Position numbers and translations under genes: made by a program
The notes under the pieces: model-generated
Databases searched by the model: none
The model's input: only the letters and a program-made list of their open reading frames with translations
What the model was told of the DNA's origin: nothing
In this document: positions 41,732-51,335 of the stretch, piece by piece
Layout of the letters: the number at the start of each line of letters is the position of its first letter
How positions within the stretch are numbered: the stretch's first letter is position 1
Origin: Bacillus pseudomycoides
Lineage (GTDB): Bacteria > Bacillota > Bacilli > Bacillales > Bacillaceae_G
Direction: 5' to 3'
DNA: 64,000 nt
NCBI RefSeq assembly: GCF_022811845.1
Contig: NZ_CP064266.1
Span: forward strand, 3,968,001 to 4,032,000

Positions 41732-44494
41732 AGTTAAATCTGTATAGGAATTATCTTCACCTATATTTAAGATTACTTCACATTGACGTAATCTCAATTC
41801 AAAGAGCGTTATAGAATCATGATAAACTTCAGGATTTGATTTCATTTTATGCAGTGTATCTTGTTTTTCTTGTATTTCTAAATGAGTGTTTTCTACAGCT
41901 TGTTTCAACGCGCCAAATGAATTTCTAAAGAACATATTAATATCTCGCTCTAGTGCGTTTTCAAATAGCTCAAATTGCAAGAAAAATTTGTTCATAATAG
42001 AAGCCGTTACATCGGTATAATCTTCATTTTCTAAATACTGTTTGTATTTGTTATATAGCATAGCTTTATTTTTAGGAAGAACTCCAAATAATTTACCGGC
42101 ACTTTTCAGTAAAAATTGTGCTGGTGTAAATCGGCGTAAGATATTTACTTCTTCCATTTGTATTCTAGTTGTCATTCTATCAGTATCTCTGCGCCAGTCA
42201 TCAAGCACTTTAAAGTCACATTCTAACTGTATTCGATTTTCTCCACATAAAGAATTAAGTCCTTCACTGATTTCTTCTAAGTACGATTGACTTTGAAGGA
42301 ACTCGTTATTAGAAGTTGCAATCCAATTTTGCATAGAGCGAGCAAGATTAGGTAACACAGTTTGTTCTAGATATTTTTGAACTCTTTCGTTCATCGCTGT
42401 ATTTAGTTCAATATCAATGTGCCCAAAATCGCTTTCTTCACTAATTAAATCAGAACAACTCTGCAATAGTTTCGGAATATGTTCTGTAAGATCATTAGTA
42501 ATTTCGTTTTTCATTGTACGATATGATTCTGTAATTAACTGAATTTTTTCCTTCTCAAAAGCAGTAAGGTTATTAATAAAACCATTTAGTTTAACTAACA
42601 TATCTTCATTCCAATTAACAGAATCCACTAGGTTGTTTTCCATCTCGACGCGTTTATCCAAAAGATATGTAATTGTTTTTCGTATGAAAAACAATAGCTT
42701 TTCAGTACGTTCTGCATCGATATTTTTATAGTTAAAGTTAAAATGAATAAACTCAGTTAAATCATTTAGTTGTTGACTATTTGTATATAACGAAGAGTAA
42801 GGGAAAATTCTCGCATGCGGGAAATATGCGTTTATTCTCGCTTGCGTATCATGCATAACTCTTTTTGCTTCTGCTTCACTGTAAATGTTATCGATTTTAT
42901 TTAATAAGAAATGAATTTGTAGATTTGGTGTATGTTCTTGAATACTTAATAGAATGTCACGTTCTTTGTCAGTAAAAGGTGAATCCGCATTCAATACGAA
43001 TAATAATTCGTCTACAGAATTTAAATATTCGAATATCTCATCTCTAGTGTCGTTGTTCCTATTAAAGCTAGGTGTAACAACGAATGTAAGTTTATTTTTA
43101 CTTAAAAATCTGCATGGTAATTTAAATTCAACACATGCTCTATCTCTATATGTTTGGCGGTGTAGAGACATCATATTATGGAAATCAGAGAAATTCTCAG
43201 TTGTTGTAATTGCTGAATCTGTTATAGCGTTAATTTCTGTATGAGCGTCATTTTTAAAGACAACTACATTTGAGATTGAGTTTTCTAATATATTTTCTCC
43301 TAATATAGAGTTAATAAATGAAGCTTTTCCGTTTCCTGAAGTTCCAGTTACTAAAAGGCGATTTGTTCTTAAATCTGCAAGCTCGCCAACTAACCATCTA
43401 AATCGATGACCCATTTCTAAATCATGCTTTTGTGCCCACTGTGTAATAGATTCAAAAAGATGTAAACTATACTCTAAGCCATTCACATGATTAATAGAAT
43501 ATGACAGTAGGTTTTCCGCATGTTTTATATTTGCTGAATCTATTTTGGAAGGGAAAATCTCATCCCATGCCAATACTGCTGCAGATGGAAATACAGAATG
43601 AGATGGATTTGCTACCTTTAACCAATTTGTTAAAAGATTTGGAATGATATCGTGTAATTGTCTTAGCATATATTGACCTTGAATTAATTCAAAGTAAGTT
43701 TCTTCGTAAAGAGAAGAAATTTTGTCCCATATATCGGACGAATGTATTTCGATATGTAAGAAAAATTCATTTATTGTTTTAAGCCATAATAAGTAATTTT
43801 GTTCATTTTTATAGCTGTGCCAAAGTGATGAAACCATTTGCGTAAATTGTACTTGATCTACATTATTTAATGTAACTAATACTTTATAAAAATAGTCTGG
43901 TGAAATATTTTTAGTAAATCCTTTATCGATATATTCTTTTAGAACCTCAAACCACGGAAAAGATTCTGTTCGAATTAACTCATTCACAGCAAGCTCTACT
44001 GCACTGTCAAAATCTTGCTGTTCTTCATAAAAGGAACGTGCAATTGTTGTGACGTTTGGATAATCGGGATTTAAAGAAACCGCTTCTTTAATAACAGCGA
44101 AAGCTGAATCAAAATTATTTTGCTCGATGTAAAGAGACAGTAATTGCAGTACAATTTCGGTCATAAGTATTTTGTTATCAGTAGTAATGGAAGTATAAAC
44201 ATTTTCAGCAACTGATAATTGGTTAAGTTCGAAGTAAGCATCCGCAATATTTTTTTGTGCCCATGGTGCTAATTCATTACTGACTTTCTCCCATTTAAAA
44301 ATAGCTGATTCAAAATCTTGATGGTGATAATAAAATTCACCCTGTGCAAAACGAATATAAGATCCATCGGAAATCTCATTTTTTTGTTCGTTTAAATAAG
44401 CTTCTCCAAGTACTTGAAGAGGTGGATGTGTTTCATTCTCCATTAGGAATGTTTCATAATATATCTTTTTTATTAATTGTTTTTCTAATCTCAT
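41711..44494 (-). CDS. TPR plus dynamin-like GTPase-fold protein
   Basis: A 927-residue cytosolic protein. Residues 1-170 hold TPR-like helical repeats (GEFYYHHQDFESAIFKWEKV, YFELNQLSVAENVY, YIEQNNFDSAFAVIKEAV). Residues 170-370 are more alpha-helical. Residues 375-580 form a dynamin-type G domain: LLVTGTSGNGKASFINSIL has the P-loop at 384-391, ITDSAITTTEN the switch I place, VTPSFNRN the G3 place, and LLNKIDNI the G4 motif at 532-535. The C-terminal 350 residues are long helices, as in dynamin stalks. The P-loop has Ala where Ser/Thr is expected, and G3 lacks the D-x-x-G, so GTP hydrolysis may be impaired. ATG 44494 has GGAGG upstream. Family role unknown; bacterial dynamins shape membranes and some guard against phage. 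Confidence 0.75.
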   Translation of the reverse strand: MRLEKQLIKKIYYETFLMENETHPPLQVLGEAYLNEQKNEISDGSYIRFAQGEFYYHHQDFESAIFKWEKVSNELAPWAQKNIADAYFELNQLSVAENVYTSITTDNKILMTEIVLQLLSLYIEQNNFDSAFAVIKEAVSLNPDYPNVTTIARSFYEEQQDFDSAVELAVNELIRTESFPWFEVLKEYIDKGFTKNISPDYFYKVLVTLNNVDQVQFTQMVSSLWHSYKNEQNYLLWLKTINEFFLHIEIHSSDIWDKISSLYEETYFELIQGQYMLRQLHDIIPNLLTNWLKVANPSHSVFPSAAVLAWDEIFPSKIDSANIKHAENLLSYSINHVNGLEYSLHLFESITQWAQKHDLEMGHRFRWLVGELADLRTNRLLVTGTSGNGKASFINSILGENILENSISNVVVFKNDAHTEINAITDSAITTTENFSDFHNMMSLHRQTYRDRACVEFKLPCRFLSKNKLTFVVTPSFNRNNDTRDEIFEYLNSVDELLFVLNADSPFTDKERDILLSIQEHTPNLQIHFLLNKIDNIYSEAEAKRVMHDTQARINAYFPHARIFPYSSLYTNSQQLNDLTEFIHFNFNYKNIDAERTEKLLFFIRKTITYLLDKRVEMENNLVDSVNWNEDMLVKLNGFINNLTAFEKEKIQLITESYRTMKNEITNDLTEHIPKLLQSCSDLISEESDFGHIDIELNTAMNERVQKYLEQTVLPNLARSMQNWIATSNNEFLQSQSYLEEISEGLNSLCGENRIQLECDFKVLDDWRRDTDRMTTRIQMEEVNILRRFTPAQFLLKSAGKLFGVLPKNKAMLYNKYKQYLENEDYTDVTASIMNKFFLQFELFENALERDINMFFRNSFGALKQAVENTHLEIQEKQDTLHKMKSNPEVYHDSITLFELRLRQCEVILNIGEDNSYTDLTLETNIE

Positions 44495-44506
44495 TTTTTC
44501 CTCCAC

Positions 44507-45093
44507 TATATCTTAAAAAATACATTTTTCTCCATGTGTCAACACTTTTTTGTATTTATGCTTTTATTTTAACAAAGAATTTCTTTTGGAAAATTTCATT
44601 TTTCTTTCATTTTTAAGTAAAATTGAATTTTAATGAGAAAAGTTTCAATTTTTTCAGTTTCCTTTCAGTTGTGAAACAACATTAGATGTTCCTAATAACT
44701 TAATACGAGTATAATATTCTACATTAAGTTGTAATATTCCATATAGAGTTCGTTATAAAAACAATGTATAGTGAATATGTATGCCATGTTTGCTTCGTTG
44801 ATAGAGAGGGTACAATGTGGAATAACGATAACTTTTATAATCCACTGTTTTTATAGTCTTGAATATAAGTTTTCCATTCTTTCTTTAATAGGTGTCTTTT
44901 CATAAAAAACTCTACATGTAGTATGTAAGGAGATTATCTCATGGGTTATTTACAAATAGTAGGCGGGGAATATTTGACGCTTACTTATATACTATGGATA
45001 TGAATTTTAAAAAGTTCTAAGTAATAACAATATCTAACAGTCCTTTGCCCGCCACCGAAAGAACTAAATATGCAATAAAAACATTTGTAATAA
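44507..45093. other. intergenic region without recognised genes
   Basis: About 590 bases, AT-rich. A possible 20-codon frame at 44941-45003 (MGYLQIVGGEYLTLTYILWI) follows AAGGAGATT, and a gene-like fragment TISNSPLPATERTKYAIKTF follows near 45030. Both look like remnants. Nothing else seen. Confidence 0.35.
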
Positions 45094-45144
45094 CAAAAAG
45101 AAGACTAAAAACCGATATATAAGGTTCTTAGTCTTCTTTTTATT
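45094..45144. terminator. terminator of the SDR gene
   Basis: AAAAAGAAGACTAA (45095-45108) pairs with TTAGTCTTCTTTTT (45128-45141). Confidence 0.85.
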
Positions 45145-45155
45145 TTATGTAATAC

Positions 45156-46034
45156 TCATTGTTCTTTTAACACATGCTCTTCAAAATATTTACCCCAATC
45201 AGGTTGTCTACCATCAATATCCTTAAATCCATATTCCCTCGCTAACTCCCATGAGCTAAGTGCTTTCCCTGTTTTATTATGAACATTCGGATCACTTGCT
45301 AAAGCAGCGATTCCCCTTCCAACAAAGAAAGGTGTTTCAGATGCAATAAAATGAGGATCTTTTTTTACACCTTCTTGCCAGTTTTCTTCTGTTACGCCAA
45401 ATAAATCTAACATTGCTTCAGAACGGAGAAAGCCAGGACTTACCGCAATAGCAGTAATTCCATGTTGCTCTAAATCTTTCGCCATCGCTTCTGCTAAGTG
45501 AATTGTTGAGATTTTTGCTAAACTATAATATAGGTTACCACGATATTGATAATCTACACCATCTGTAATTTCGATTACGAGTCCTTTTTTATTCTTCACC
45601 ATAAGTGGTACACCATAATAACTTGTCATCATATGCGAATGGACAGCACGTTGTTGCATCAGTAATCCGTTGTGTAAGTTATGCTCCCAAAAAGATGTAC
45701 CCCATTCAGTAAGTGGATCTCCGCCCCAAACATCATTTACTAAAATATCAAGTTTTCCGTTTTGTTCTTCTTGGATTCTATTAAATAGCGCTTTAATATC
45801 AGCTTCTACTGTATGATCTACACGTACAGCAATCCCTTTTCCGCCTTGTTTTGTAACGAATTCCGCTGTTTCTTCAATCGTTTCTGTTCGTCCCATTGAT
45901 GATAAATTACCTTTTGTGCTTCTTCCTGTTACGTACACAGTCGCTCCCGCTTCACCAAGCATCATCGCAATCCCTCTTCCAGCACCGCGTGTTGCACCGG
46001 CTACGACTGCAACTTTTCCTTGTAATGGTTTCAT
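45156..46034 (-). CDS. short-chain dehydrogenase/reductase (DHRS1-like)
   Basis: A 292-residue SDR enzyme. The cofactor motif is VAGATRGAGRGIA (residues 11-23), with YVTGRST following, so NADP(H) is likely; the active site is YYSLAKIS with Tyr and Lys four apart, and VSPGFLRSEAML follows. The middle VNDVWGGDPLTEW replaces the usual NNAG. This resembles the DHRS1-type subgroup. The 3' end has a strong terminator. The gene follows 46045-46392 in the same direction with a 10-base gap, so an operon is likely. Confidence 0.88.
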   Translation of the reverse strand: MKPLQGKVAVVAGATRGAGRGIAMMLGEAGATVYVTGRSTKGNLSSMGRTETIEETAEFVTKQGGKGIAVRVDHTVEADIKALFNRIQEEQNGKLDILVNDVWGGDPLTEWGTSFWEHNLHNGLLMQQRAVHSHMMTSYYGVPLMVKNKKGLVIEITDGVDYQYRGNLYYSLAKISTIHLAEAMAKDLEQHGITAIAVSPGFLRSEAMLDLFGVTEENWQEGVKKDPHFIASETPFFVGRGIAALASDPNVHNKTGKALSSWELAREYGFKDIDGRQPDWGKYFEEHVLKEQ

Positions 46035-46044
46035 AGTATTCTCC

Positions 46045-46392
46045 TCAATGTTTATTTTCTAATTGAATTAATTTAGGTACATTTTCTCTATCATATTTTT
46101 GTGTATAGCTCTCTCCATCTGGAGTAACAAATAGTAACGTAATCTTACCACAAACACCAGAATAAAAATTGAACTCACCTTGTGAATTTGAAATAGCACG
46201 TTCCTTATTTGTAATTGCATCTTCATAAATTTTAACATTTGCTAAAGGTAGGTTGTTATGATCTACAACAACTGATTTTATTTGAATAGCAACCGCTATA
46301 CATTGTTCCCTTTCTTTATTATACATAACAATTGCTATCGCTCCGGTTCCTACAACAATACATATGAGCAAGGCTATTATGTTTTTCTTCAT
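46045..46392 (-). CDS. membrane-anchored protein with carboxypeptidase regulatory-like domain
   Basis: A 115-residue protein. Residues 4-24 are a membrane helix after a KK start; the rest is outside. SVVVDHNNLPLANVKIYEDA, SNSQGEFNFY and GKITLLFVTPDG give a small beta-sandwich like carboxypeptidase regulatory or transthyretin-like domains. Function unknown. TAGGAGGT precedes the ATG. It lies downstream of the third MocR gene with a 28-base gap. Confidence 0.7.
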   Translation of the reverse strand: MKKNIIALLICIVVGTGAIAIVMYNKEREQCIAVAIQIKSVVVDHNNLPLANVKIYEDAITNKERAISNSQGEFNFYSGVCGKITLLFVTPDGESYTQKYDRENVPKLIQLENKH

Positions 46393-46419
46393 AATAAATC
46401 TAACCTCCTATATAAAGTA

Positions 46420-47790
46420 TTAATCTTGCTTAAAATGGAAATTTACACGACTTACTCGTTTCATTTCCTCAATTACTCTATGAATCCCTACCCCGATTTT
46501 AGCTTCTTTCACATTTGATACATTTAATTTTAAAAGTTTTTCTTTATGAAAAGAAGACAAATAATTTTTATCAACAGTCTCTATAAGTATTTGATTTTGT
46601 CTTAAGTTTTTAATAAGCGTTTCCGTGACAATACTTTTATGTAATGATAAGCACGTATGTATTCCTATTTTGCTTTCTGTTTTACAAAACAGATGTTGAT
46701 TTTCTTTATAAGCTTCTTCTAATGCTCCAGATAACGCCTTAGATCTAGCGTAATACGACAATTGGATTTTTTGTTTGTGTCGTTCAAACATCCCACTTTT
46801 TATGTAAATTTCTAACGCAGCTTGGGAAATCATCGAACTATCAATATCTAATAGCTTTTTATATTTATGAAACGCTTCTGCAATAGAAGAAGGAATAACC
46901 GCCAAACCTACACGTAATCCTGGGAAAATAATCTTTGAATAACTTTTTAGATAGATTACATATGAAGAATTATCGTAACTATATAATGGATCTGCCTTTG
47001 GGTTTTGTTCTAAATCTGCTAAATAATCATCTTCTACTATAAATACATTGTATTTCTTCGCGAGAGAAATAATCTTTTCTTTTTCTTTCTTAGAATATGA
47101 AGTGCCTAGTGGATGATGAAATCTCGGGATGGTATAAAAGAATTTTATCTTTTCCGTTCGAAATATCTTTTCTAATTCAATTAAATCAATACCTTCAGCA
47201 GTGCGTTTTATTCCGATTACAGGAGTACGATTTGTTTCTAGATATTCAATAAATAAGTGATAACTCGGTTGCTCAATAAGGATCGTTTCATTTTGATTTG
47301 GGAAGGGTATAGAAGTTAATATAACGAGAGCTTGCTGAACTCCCGAGGTGATAAAGATGTTTGCTTCTTTTACGAAAACTTGATAGTTTGCTAATTGTTT
47401 TTGCACAACTGCAATTAGAGTTGGTAACCCTTTAGGTGTACCGTATATAAACAAATCATTCTTATACGTATCAATTGCCTTATTAATACAATGTTGAAAG
47501 TCTAAATACGGAAATACATCAGGATCTGGAGCTGAAGATGCAAAATCAATATTCTCTGCTCCATCTTCTTCGTAATTCCCCATTCTTTTCACCACATAGT
47601 ACCCACTTTGAGGTACGGAATAAATAATATGACGCTTCTCTAATTCATGAAGCGCACGTATAATTGTTGCTTTGTTGCACTCATATTGTGATACAAGTGA
47701 ACGTATAGACGGTAATTTCTTCCCTTCTTTTATCTCTCCTTTTCGGATCATGCTTTCTAAATCATTTAATACATGTAAATATTTATACAT
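46420..47790 (-). CDS. MocR/GntR-type regulator with PLP aminotransferase domain
   Basis: A 456-residue regulator. The winged helix is at residues 2-68 (PSIRSLVSQYECNKATIIRAL, key CNKATIIRALHELEK). The aminotransferase domain has the Schiff-base K286 in LKSYSKIIFPGLRVGLAV and VEDDYLADLE near 253. The HNPTG motif is altered to HHPLG (225-229), replacing the Asn that contacts PLP, so ligand binding may differ from its relatives. It is divergent from an EamA transporter and has TGTACCGGTACA just upstream. ATG with GGAGGTG upstream. Confidence 0.9.
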   Translation of the reverse strand: MYKYLHVLNDLESMIRKGEIKEGKKLPSIRSLVSQYECNKATIIRALHELEKRHIIYSVPQSGYYVVKRMGNYEEDGAENIDFASSAPDPDVFPYLDFQHCINKAIDTYKNDLFIYGTPKGLPTLIAVVQKQLANYQVFVKEANIFITSGVQQALVILTSIPFPNQNETILIEQPSYHLFIEYLETNRTPVIGIKRTAEGIDLIELEKIFRTEKIKFFYTIPRFHHPLGTSYSKKEKEKIISLAKKYNVFIVEDDYLADLEQNPKADPLYSYDNSSYVIYLKSYSKIIFPGLRVGLAVIPSSIAEAFHKYKKLLDIDSSMISQAALEIYIKSGMFERHKQKIQLSYYARSKALSGALEEAYKENQHLFCKTESKIGIHTCLSLHKSIVTETLIKNLRQNQILIETVDKNYLSSFHKEKLLKLNVSNVKEAKIGVGIHRVIEEMKRVSRVNFHFKQD

Positions 47791-47811
47791 GATTACACCT
47801 CCACATCCATT

Positions 47812-47827
47812 TTGTACCGGTACAGTT
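47812..47827. promoter_or_regulatory. operator-like 16-mer (inverse copy of 32112-32127)
   Basis: TTGTACCGGTACAGTT includes the perfect palindrome TGTACCGGTACA at 47813-47824. It lies 22 bases before the MocR start and on the other side faces the EamA gene. An identical inverted copy lies upstream of the N-acetyltransferase gene. Confidence 0.65.
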
Positions 47828-47877
47828 TATATTTGTTCACATTGTAGCACTGACTCCGAAAGATTACCATGTACATA

Positions 47878-47889
47878 TACTGGCCAGTA
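47878..47889. promoter_or_regulatory. second palindrome in the third MocR/EamA promoter region
   Basis: TACTGGCCAGTA is a perfect 12-base palindrome, 65 bases centre to centre from TGTACCGGTACA and about 27 bases before the EamA start. Possible second operator or an unrelated site. Confidence 0.4.
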
Positions 47890-47915
47890 ACAAATTGACT
47901 CTATGAGGTGAAATT

Positions 47916-48854
47916 ATGGAAAACAAAACGAAAGCATATTCAGCTGCATTACTATATGTGTTTATTATTGGATTTTCATTTATGTTTGTGAAATTAACAT
48001 TAACAGTTACAACTCCGCTTGATACACTTGCACATCGTTTTACAATTGCTTTTTTAATAGCGACTATTCCTGTCATTTTCGGTTTTGTAAAACTAAATAT
48101 TTCATTTAATAACATACTTACACTTTTGCCATTAGCGATATTTTATCCAGCACTTTTTTTCACTTTCCAAGCATTCGGTTTAGTATATACAACCTCATCT
48201 GAGGCTGGAATTATCCAAGCTGCCATTCCGATATTTACAATGATTTTAGCTTCTTATTTTTTAAAGGAGTATACAAATACTTGGCAAAAACTCTCTGTAC
48301 TCCTTTCTGTCATTGGTGTCATTTATATATTTGTAATGAATGGTATGGAAACTCATGAAACTAGCTTTATTGGAATTATCCTTATTCTGTTATCAGCATT
48401 ATCCTCTGCTTGTTACAATGTATTAGCTAGGAAAATGACAAAAAAATTCAAGCTATTTGACTTAACGTATATAATGACAGCCATTGGGTTTCTTAGCTTC
48501 AATTTAATCGCCATCATCGAACATATAAATAAAGGTACAGTAAATGTATACTTTAAACCATTTACAAACGGAACAGTTCTTATATCTATTTTATATTTAG
48601 GACTATTCTCTTCCTTACTAACAGCATTTCTACTTAATTATTCATTGTCTTATATTGAAGCAGCTAAAATGAGTGTCTTTAGTAATCTATCTACACTTAT
48701 CACGATTATTGCAGGAGTATTATTCTTACACGAACAAATCGCATACTATCATATCGTTGGAGCTATGATGATCATCTTTGGTATAGTTGGCACCAATTTT
48801 TTGGGTAAAAAAGGAATTTATAAGAAAGAAAAGAATACCTCTATTAGTAAATAA
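47916..48854 (+). CDS. EamA/DMT family transporter
   Basis: A 312-residue, ten-helix transporter. The first repeat has YVFIIGFSFMFVKLTLTV and TLAHRFTIAFLIA; the second has LYLGLFSSLLTAFLLNYSLSYIEAAKMSVFSNLSTLI (key LLNYSLSYIEAAKMSVFSNL). The tail is basic. GAGGTGAAATT precedes ATG 47916. It is divergent from MocR and followed after 17 bases by an oligoendopeptidase gene, so peptidase and exporter may work together, for instance on peptides or amino acids. Confidence 0.88.
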   Translation: MENKTKAYSAALLYVFIIGFSFMFVKLTLTVTTPLDTLAHRFTIAFLIATIPVIFGFVKLNISFNNILTLLPLAIFYPALFFTFQAFGLVYTTSSEAGIIQAAIPIFTMILASYFLKEYTNTWQKLSVLLSVIGVIYIFVMNGMETHETSFIGIILILLSALSSACYNVLARKMTKKFKLFDLTYIMTAIGFLSFNLIAIIEHINKGTVNVYFKPFTNGTVLISILYLGLFSSLLTAFLLNYSLSYIEAAKMSVFSNLSTLITIIAGVLFLHEQIAYYHIVGAMMIIFGIVGTNFLGKKGIYKKEKNTSISK

Positions 48855-48871
48855 AAAGTGAGGGATATTTT

Positions 48872-50557
48872 ATGCAGCAGACACTACCTATTAATATTAG
48901 TAATATAGATGAATTAATAAAAAAATTGGATGTACTATTAGACGAATCAATATCATCTAGTCAAGAGCTTGAGAATTGGTTGTTAAAACAATCACAGACT
49001 TTAAATTTTATCAATGAACAACTTATGAAACATTATATCGCCTTTCAACGAAATACGAATGATATAGAGGCAAAAAACTCTTTTGACTTTAATCAAAAAC
49101 ACGTACAGCCTATTTTAAAGCGTTATAAAAATCTATTAGACCAAAAATATTATGAATCACCTTACCGCTCACAGTTAAACCCTTCTCAGTTTAGATTCTT
49201 AGATAAAAAAATTGAAAATACTAGAGAACTCTTTAATGAAGAAAATATTAGTTTAGAAATTACTGAAGATGAGTTAATAACAAGATATTTTGAAATCACC
49301 GGTAACCTCACTTCTATGTGGAATGGAGAAGAAGTAAATCTTTCTGAATTAAGTGTCTATCTACAGAATCAAAATCGAAACGTTCGTCAAAAAGCGATGA
49401 CTGCTATCTCTGAAAAATTTCTATCCGTAGAGAATGAAATTCAAGAAATCTTAAATCAGTTAATTGTTATTCGAACAAAAAAAGCTAGGAATGTTGGTTT
49501 AACGAATTATCGTGACTATATGTTTAAAAAATATGAGCGTTTTGATTACACCGCTGAGCAATGCAATCAATTTGCTGAATCTATTCGTAAATACGTTGTG
49601 CCGCTTCAAGAAAAAATTCATAAAGAATTACAGAAAAAGCTTCAGGTAGATACATTACGTCCGTGGGATATACATGCTGCACCTGCAGACCATAAACTTT
49701 TACAGCCTGTAGAAAATGAAAAGGAATTAATAGAGAAAAGTAAAACACTTTTTGCTGAGATTGATTCAAGCTTTTCAGCTCTTCTAGAAAAAATGCATAA
49801 CCATCTAGATTTAGAAAGTAGAAAAGGAAAAGCACCAGGTGGGTTCTGTGAATATTTGCCCTTATCTAAGTTATCATTTATTTTTATGAATTTAACAACA
49901 ACACAAGATGATGTTGTTGTTTTCTTGCATGAGATGGGTCACTGTATTCATCATGATTTAATGAAAGATATTTCGATACATCAATATCAACATTTACCTA
50001 TGGAGACTGCTGAGTTAGCAAGTATGACAATGGAACTATTTACAATGAACAACTGGGATGTTTTTTATAGTAATAAAGAGGATTTCAAACAAGCTAAACA
50101 AGAACAATTAACACAAATTATAGAGTATTTACCAATTACACTGATCATTGATCAATTTCAACACTGGTTGTATGAGAATCCAACTCATACTGTCGAAGAA
50201 AGAAATGCTAAATTTTCAGAACTTTATTCCCTATATAATTCAAACATAGTAAATACAGATGGCTATATAAATTTGATTGTCGCACAATGGTTATCTGTTC
50301 TGCATATTTTCGAAGTACCCTTCTATTATATTGAATACGCAATTTCACAAATTGGTGCTTTACAAATGTATAAACAATATAAAGAAAACCCTCAGCAAGC
50401 ATTGCAAAATTATAAAAAAGCTTTATCCTTAGGTAGTTCTAAATCTGTAAAAGAAGTATACGAAGCCGCTGGAATTCAATTTGATTTTTCTAGTGAAACA
50501 ATAAAAGAAGTAATAGATTTTGTAGAAGAAGAATTAAAGATGCTAGAAAAAATATAA
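48872..50557 (+). CDS. M3-family oligoendopeptidase
   Basis: A 561-residue cytosolic zinc peptidase of family M3 (oligoendopeptidase F-like). The metal motif HEMGH lies in DVVVFLHEMGHCIHHDL near residue 355, and the third ligand Glu is in METAELASMTMEL about 25 residues on. The LTTTQDD before it is typical. It degrades short peptides. It follows the EamA gene with an 17-base gap and GTGAGGG before the ATG, so it is probably co-transcribed and under the same MocR control. Confidence 0.9.
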   Translation: MQQTLPINISNIDELIKKLDVLLDESISSSQELENWLLKQSQTLNFINEQLMKHYIAFQRNTNDIEAKNSFDFNQKHVQPILKRYKNLLDQKYYESPYRSQLNPSQFRFLDKKIENTRELFNEENISLEITEDELITRYFEITGNLTSMWNGEEVNLSELSVYLQNQNRNVRQKAMTAISEKFLSVENEIQEILNQLIVIRTKKARNVGLTNYRDYMFKKYERFDYTAEQCNQFAESIRKYVVPLQEKIHKELQKKLQVDTLRPWDIHAAPADHKLLQPVENEKELIEKSKTLFAEIDSSFSALLEKMHNHLDLESRKGKAPGGFCEYLPLSKLSFIFMNLTTTQDDVVVFLHEMGHCIHHDLMKDISIHQYQHLPMETAELASMTMELFTMNNWDVFYSNKEDFKQAKQEQLTQIIEYLPITLIIDQFQHWLYENPTHTVEERNAKFSELYSLYNSNIVNTDGYINLIVAQWLSVLHIFEVPFYYIEYAISQIGALQMYKQYKENPQQALQNYKKALSLGSSKSVKEVYEAAGIQFDFSSETIKEVIDFVEEELKMLEKI

Positions 50558-50605
50558 GTAATTAAGAATGCCCTTGTACTGGATTCGTTTTTCTTTCCTA
50601 AATAA

Positions 50606-50648
50606 AAGACTCCAATTTTGAAACAGATAATTTCAAAATTAGAGTCCT
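50606..50648 (-). terminator. terminator of the minus-strand SRPBCC gene
   Basis: GACTCCAATTTTGAAA (50608-50623) pairs with TTTCAAAATTAGAGTC (50631-50646), one mismatch; on the minus strand a T run follows. Confidence 0.7.
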
Positions 50649-50787
50649 TGTTCATCACTATAAGTTTACATAATAAAATTATAGAACCTCAAAAACCCAC
50701 TATACTTTGTGTATAAATTCTTTTAGGTAGTATTAATAAATTTATATACCTTTAATTTTAATATATAATTATTACATAATAATATAA

Positions 50788-51285
50788 TTAATTTTCATCT
50801 TTATTTCCGATTTTATTAACCACTAACTTATATCTTTCATACCATTTTTCCCATTCACTTTTTGGAAACTCCATATGAAGCCCATCTACTACAGAAGAAA
50901 ACAGTTCTAAACATATATGCCATCCAGATAAATCTTTTGGTGTGTGATCATTTATTTCATGAATAAACTCCTTTAAAATCAATAAGCAACCATCAGAGTT
51001 TTTATATATTTCAAATCGAACTCTGTCTTCTCCCCAAGTAAATTCCAATACGGAATTCATTTGACATTCCAAAATATCGATATTAATAAACTTTCCAGAA
51101 CCATCCATCATATCAAATTTTATCATGCCTCCCTTTCGCAAGTCCTCTATGTGAAGGTTTGGCATCCATCTAGCTAGTTTCTCATTCTCTGTTAATACAG
51201 CCCAAACTTGCTCTACTGAATAATGTAACGGACGATTAAATTGAGCTACATATTCATTATCTATTTTTTCTATTAAAGCTAACAT
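50788..51285 (-). CDS. SRPBCC/AHSA1-like protein
   Basis: A 165-residue START-like protein. HYSVEQVWAVLTENEKLARWM near residue 20 (key VWAVLTENEKLARWMPN) is the signature of the Aha1 C-terminal (AHSA1) group, followed by FDMMDGSG and EFTWGEDRVRFEI strands and a C-terminal helix. It should bind a hydrophobic ligand in a deep groove; role unknown. The chosen start at 51285 has GGAGGT six bases upstream. Confidence 0.82.
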   Translation of the reverse strand: MLALIEKIDNEYVAQFNRPLHYSVEQVWAVLTENEKLARWMPNLHIEDLRKGGMIKFDMMDGSGKFINIDILECQMNSVLEFTWGEDRVRFEIYKNSDGCLLILKEFIHEINDHTPKDLSGWHICLELFSSVVDGLHMEFPKSEWEKWYERYKLVVNKIGNKDEN

Positions 51286-51335
51286 TGTCATACCTCCATT
51301 TAAAATCACAAACTCTCTCTATTTTCCTCTAACGG

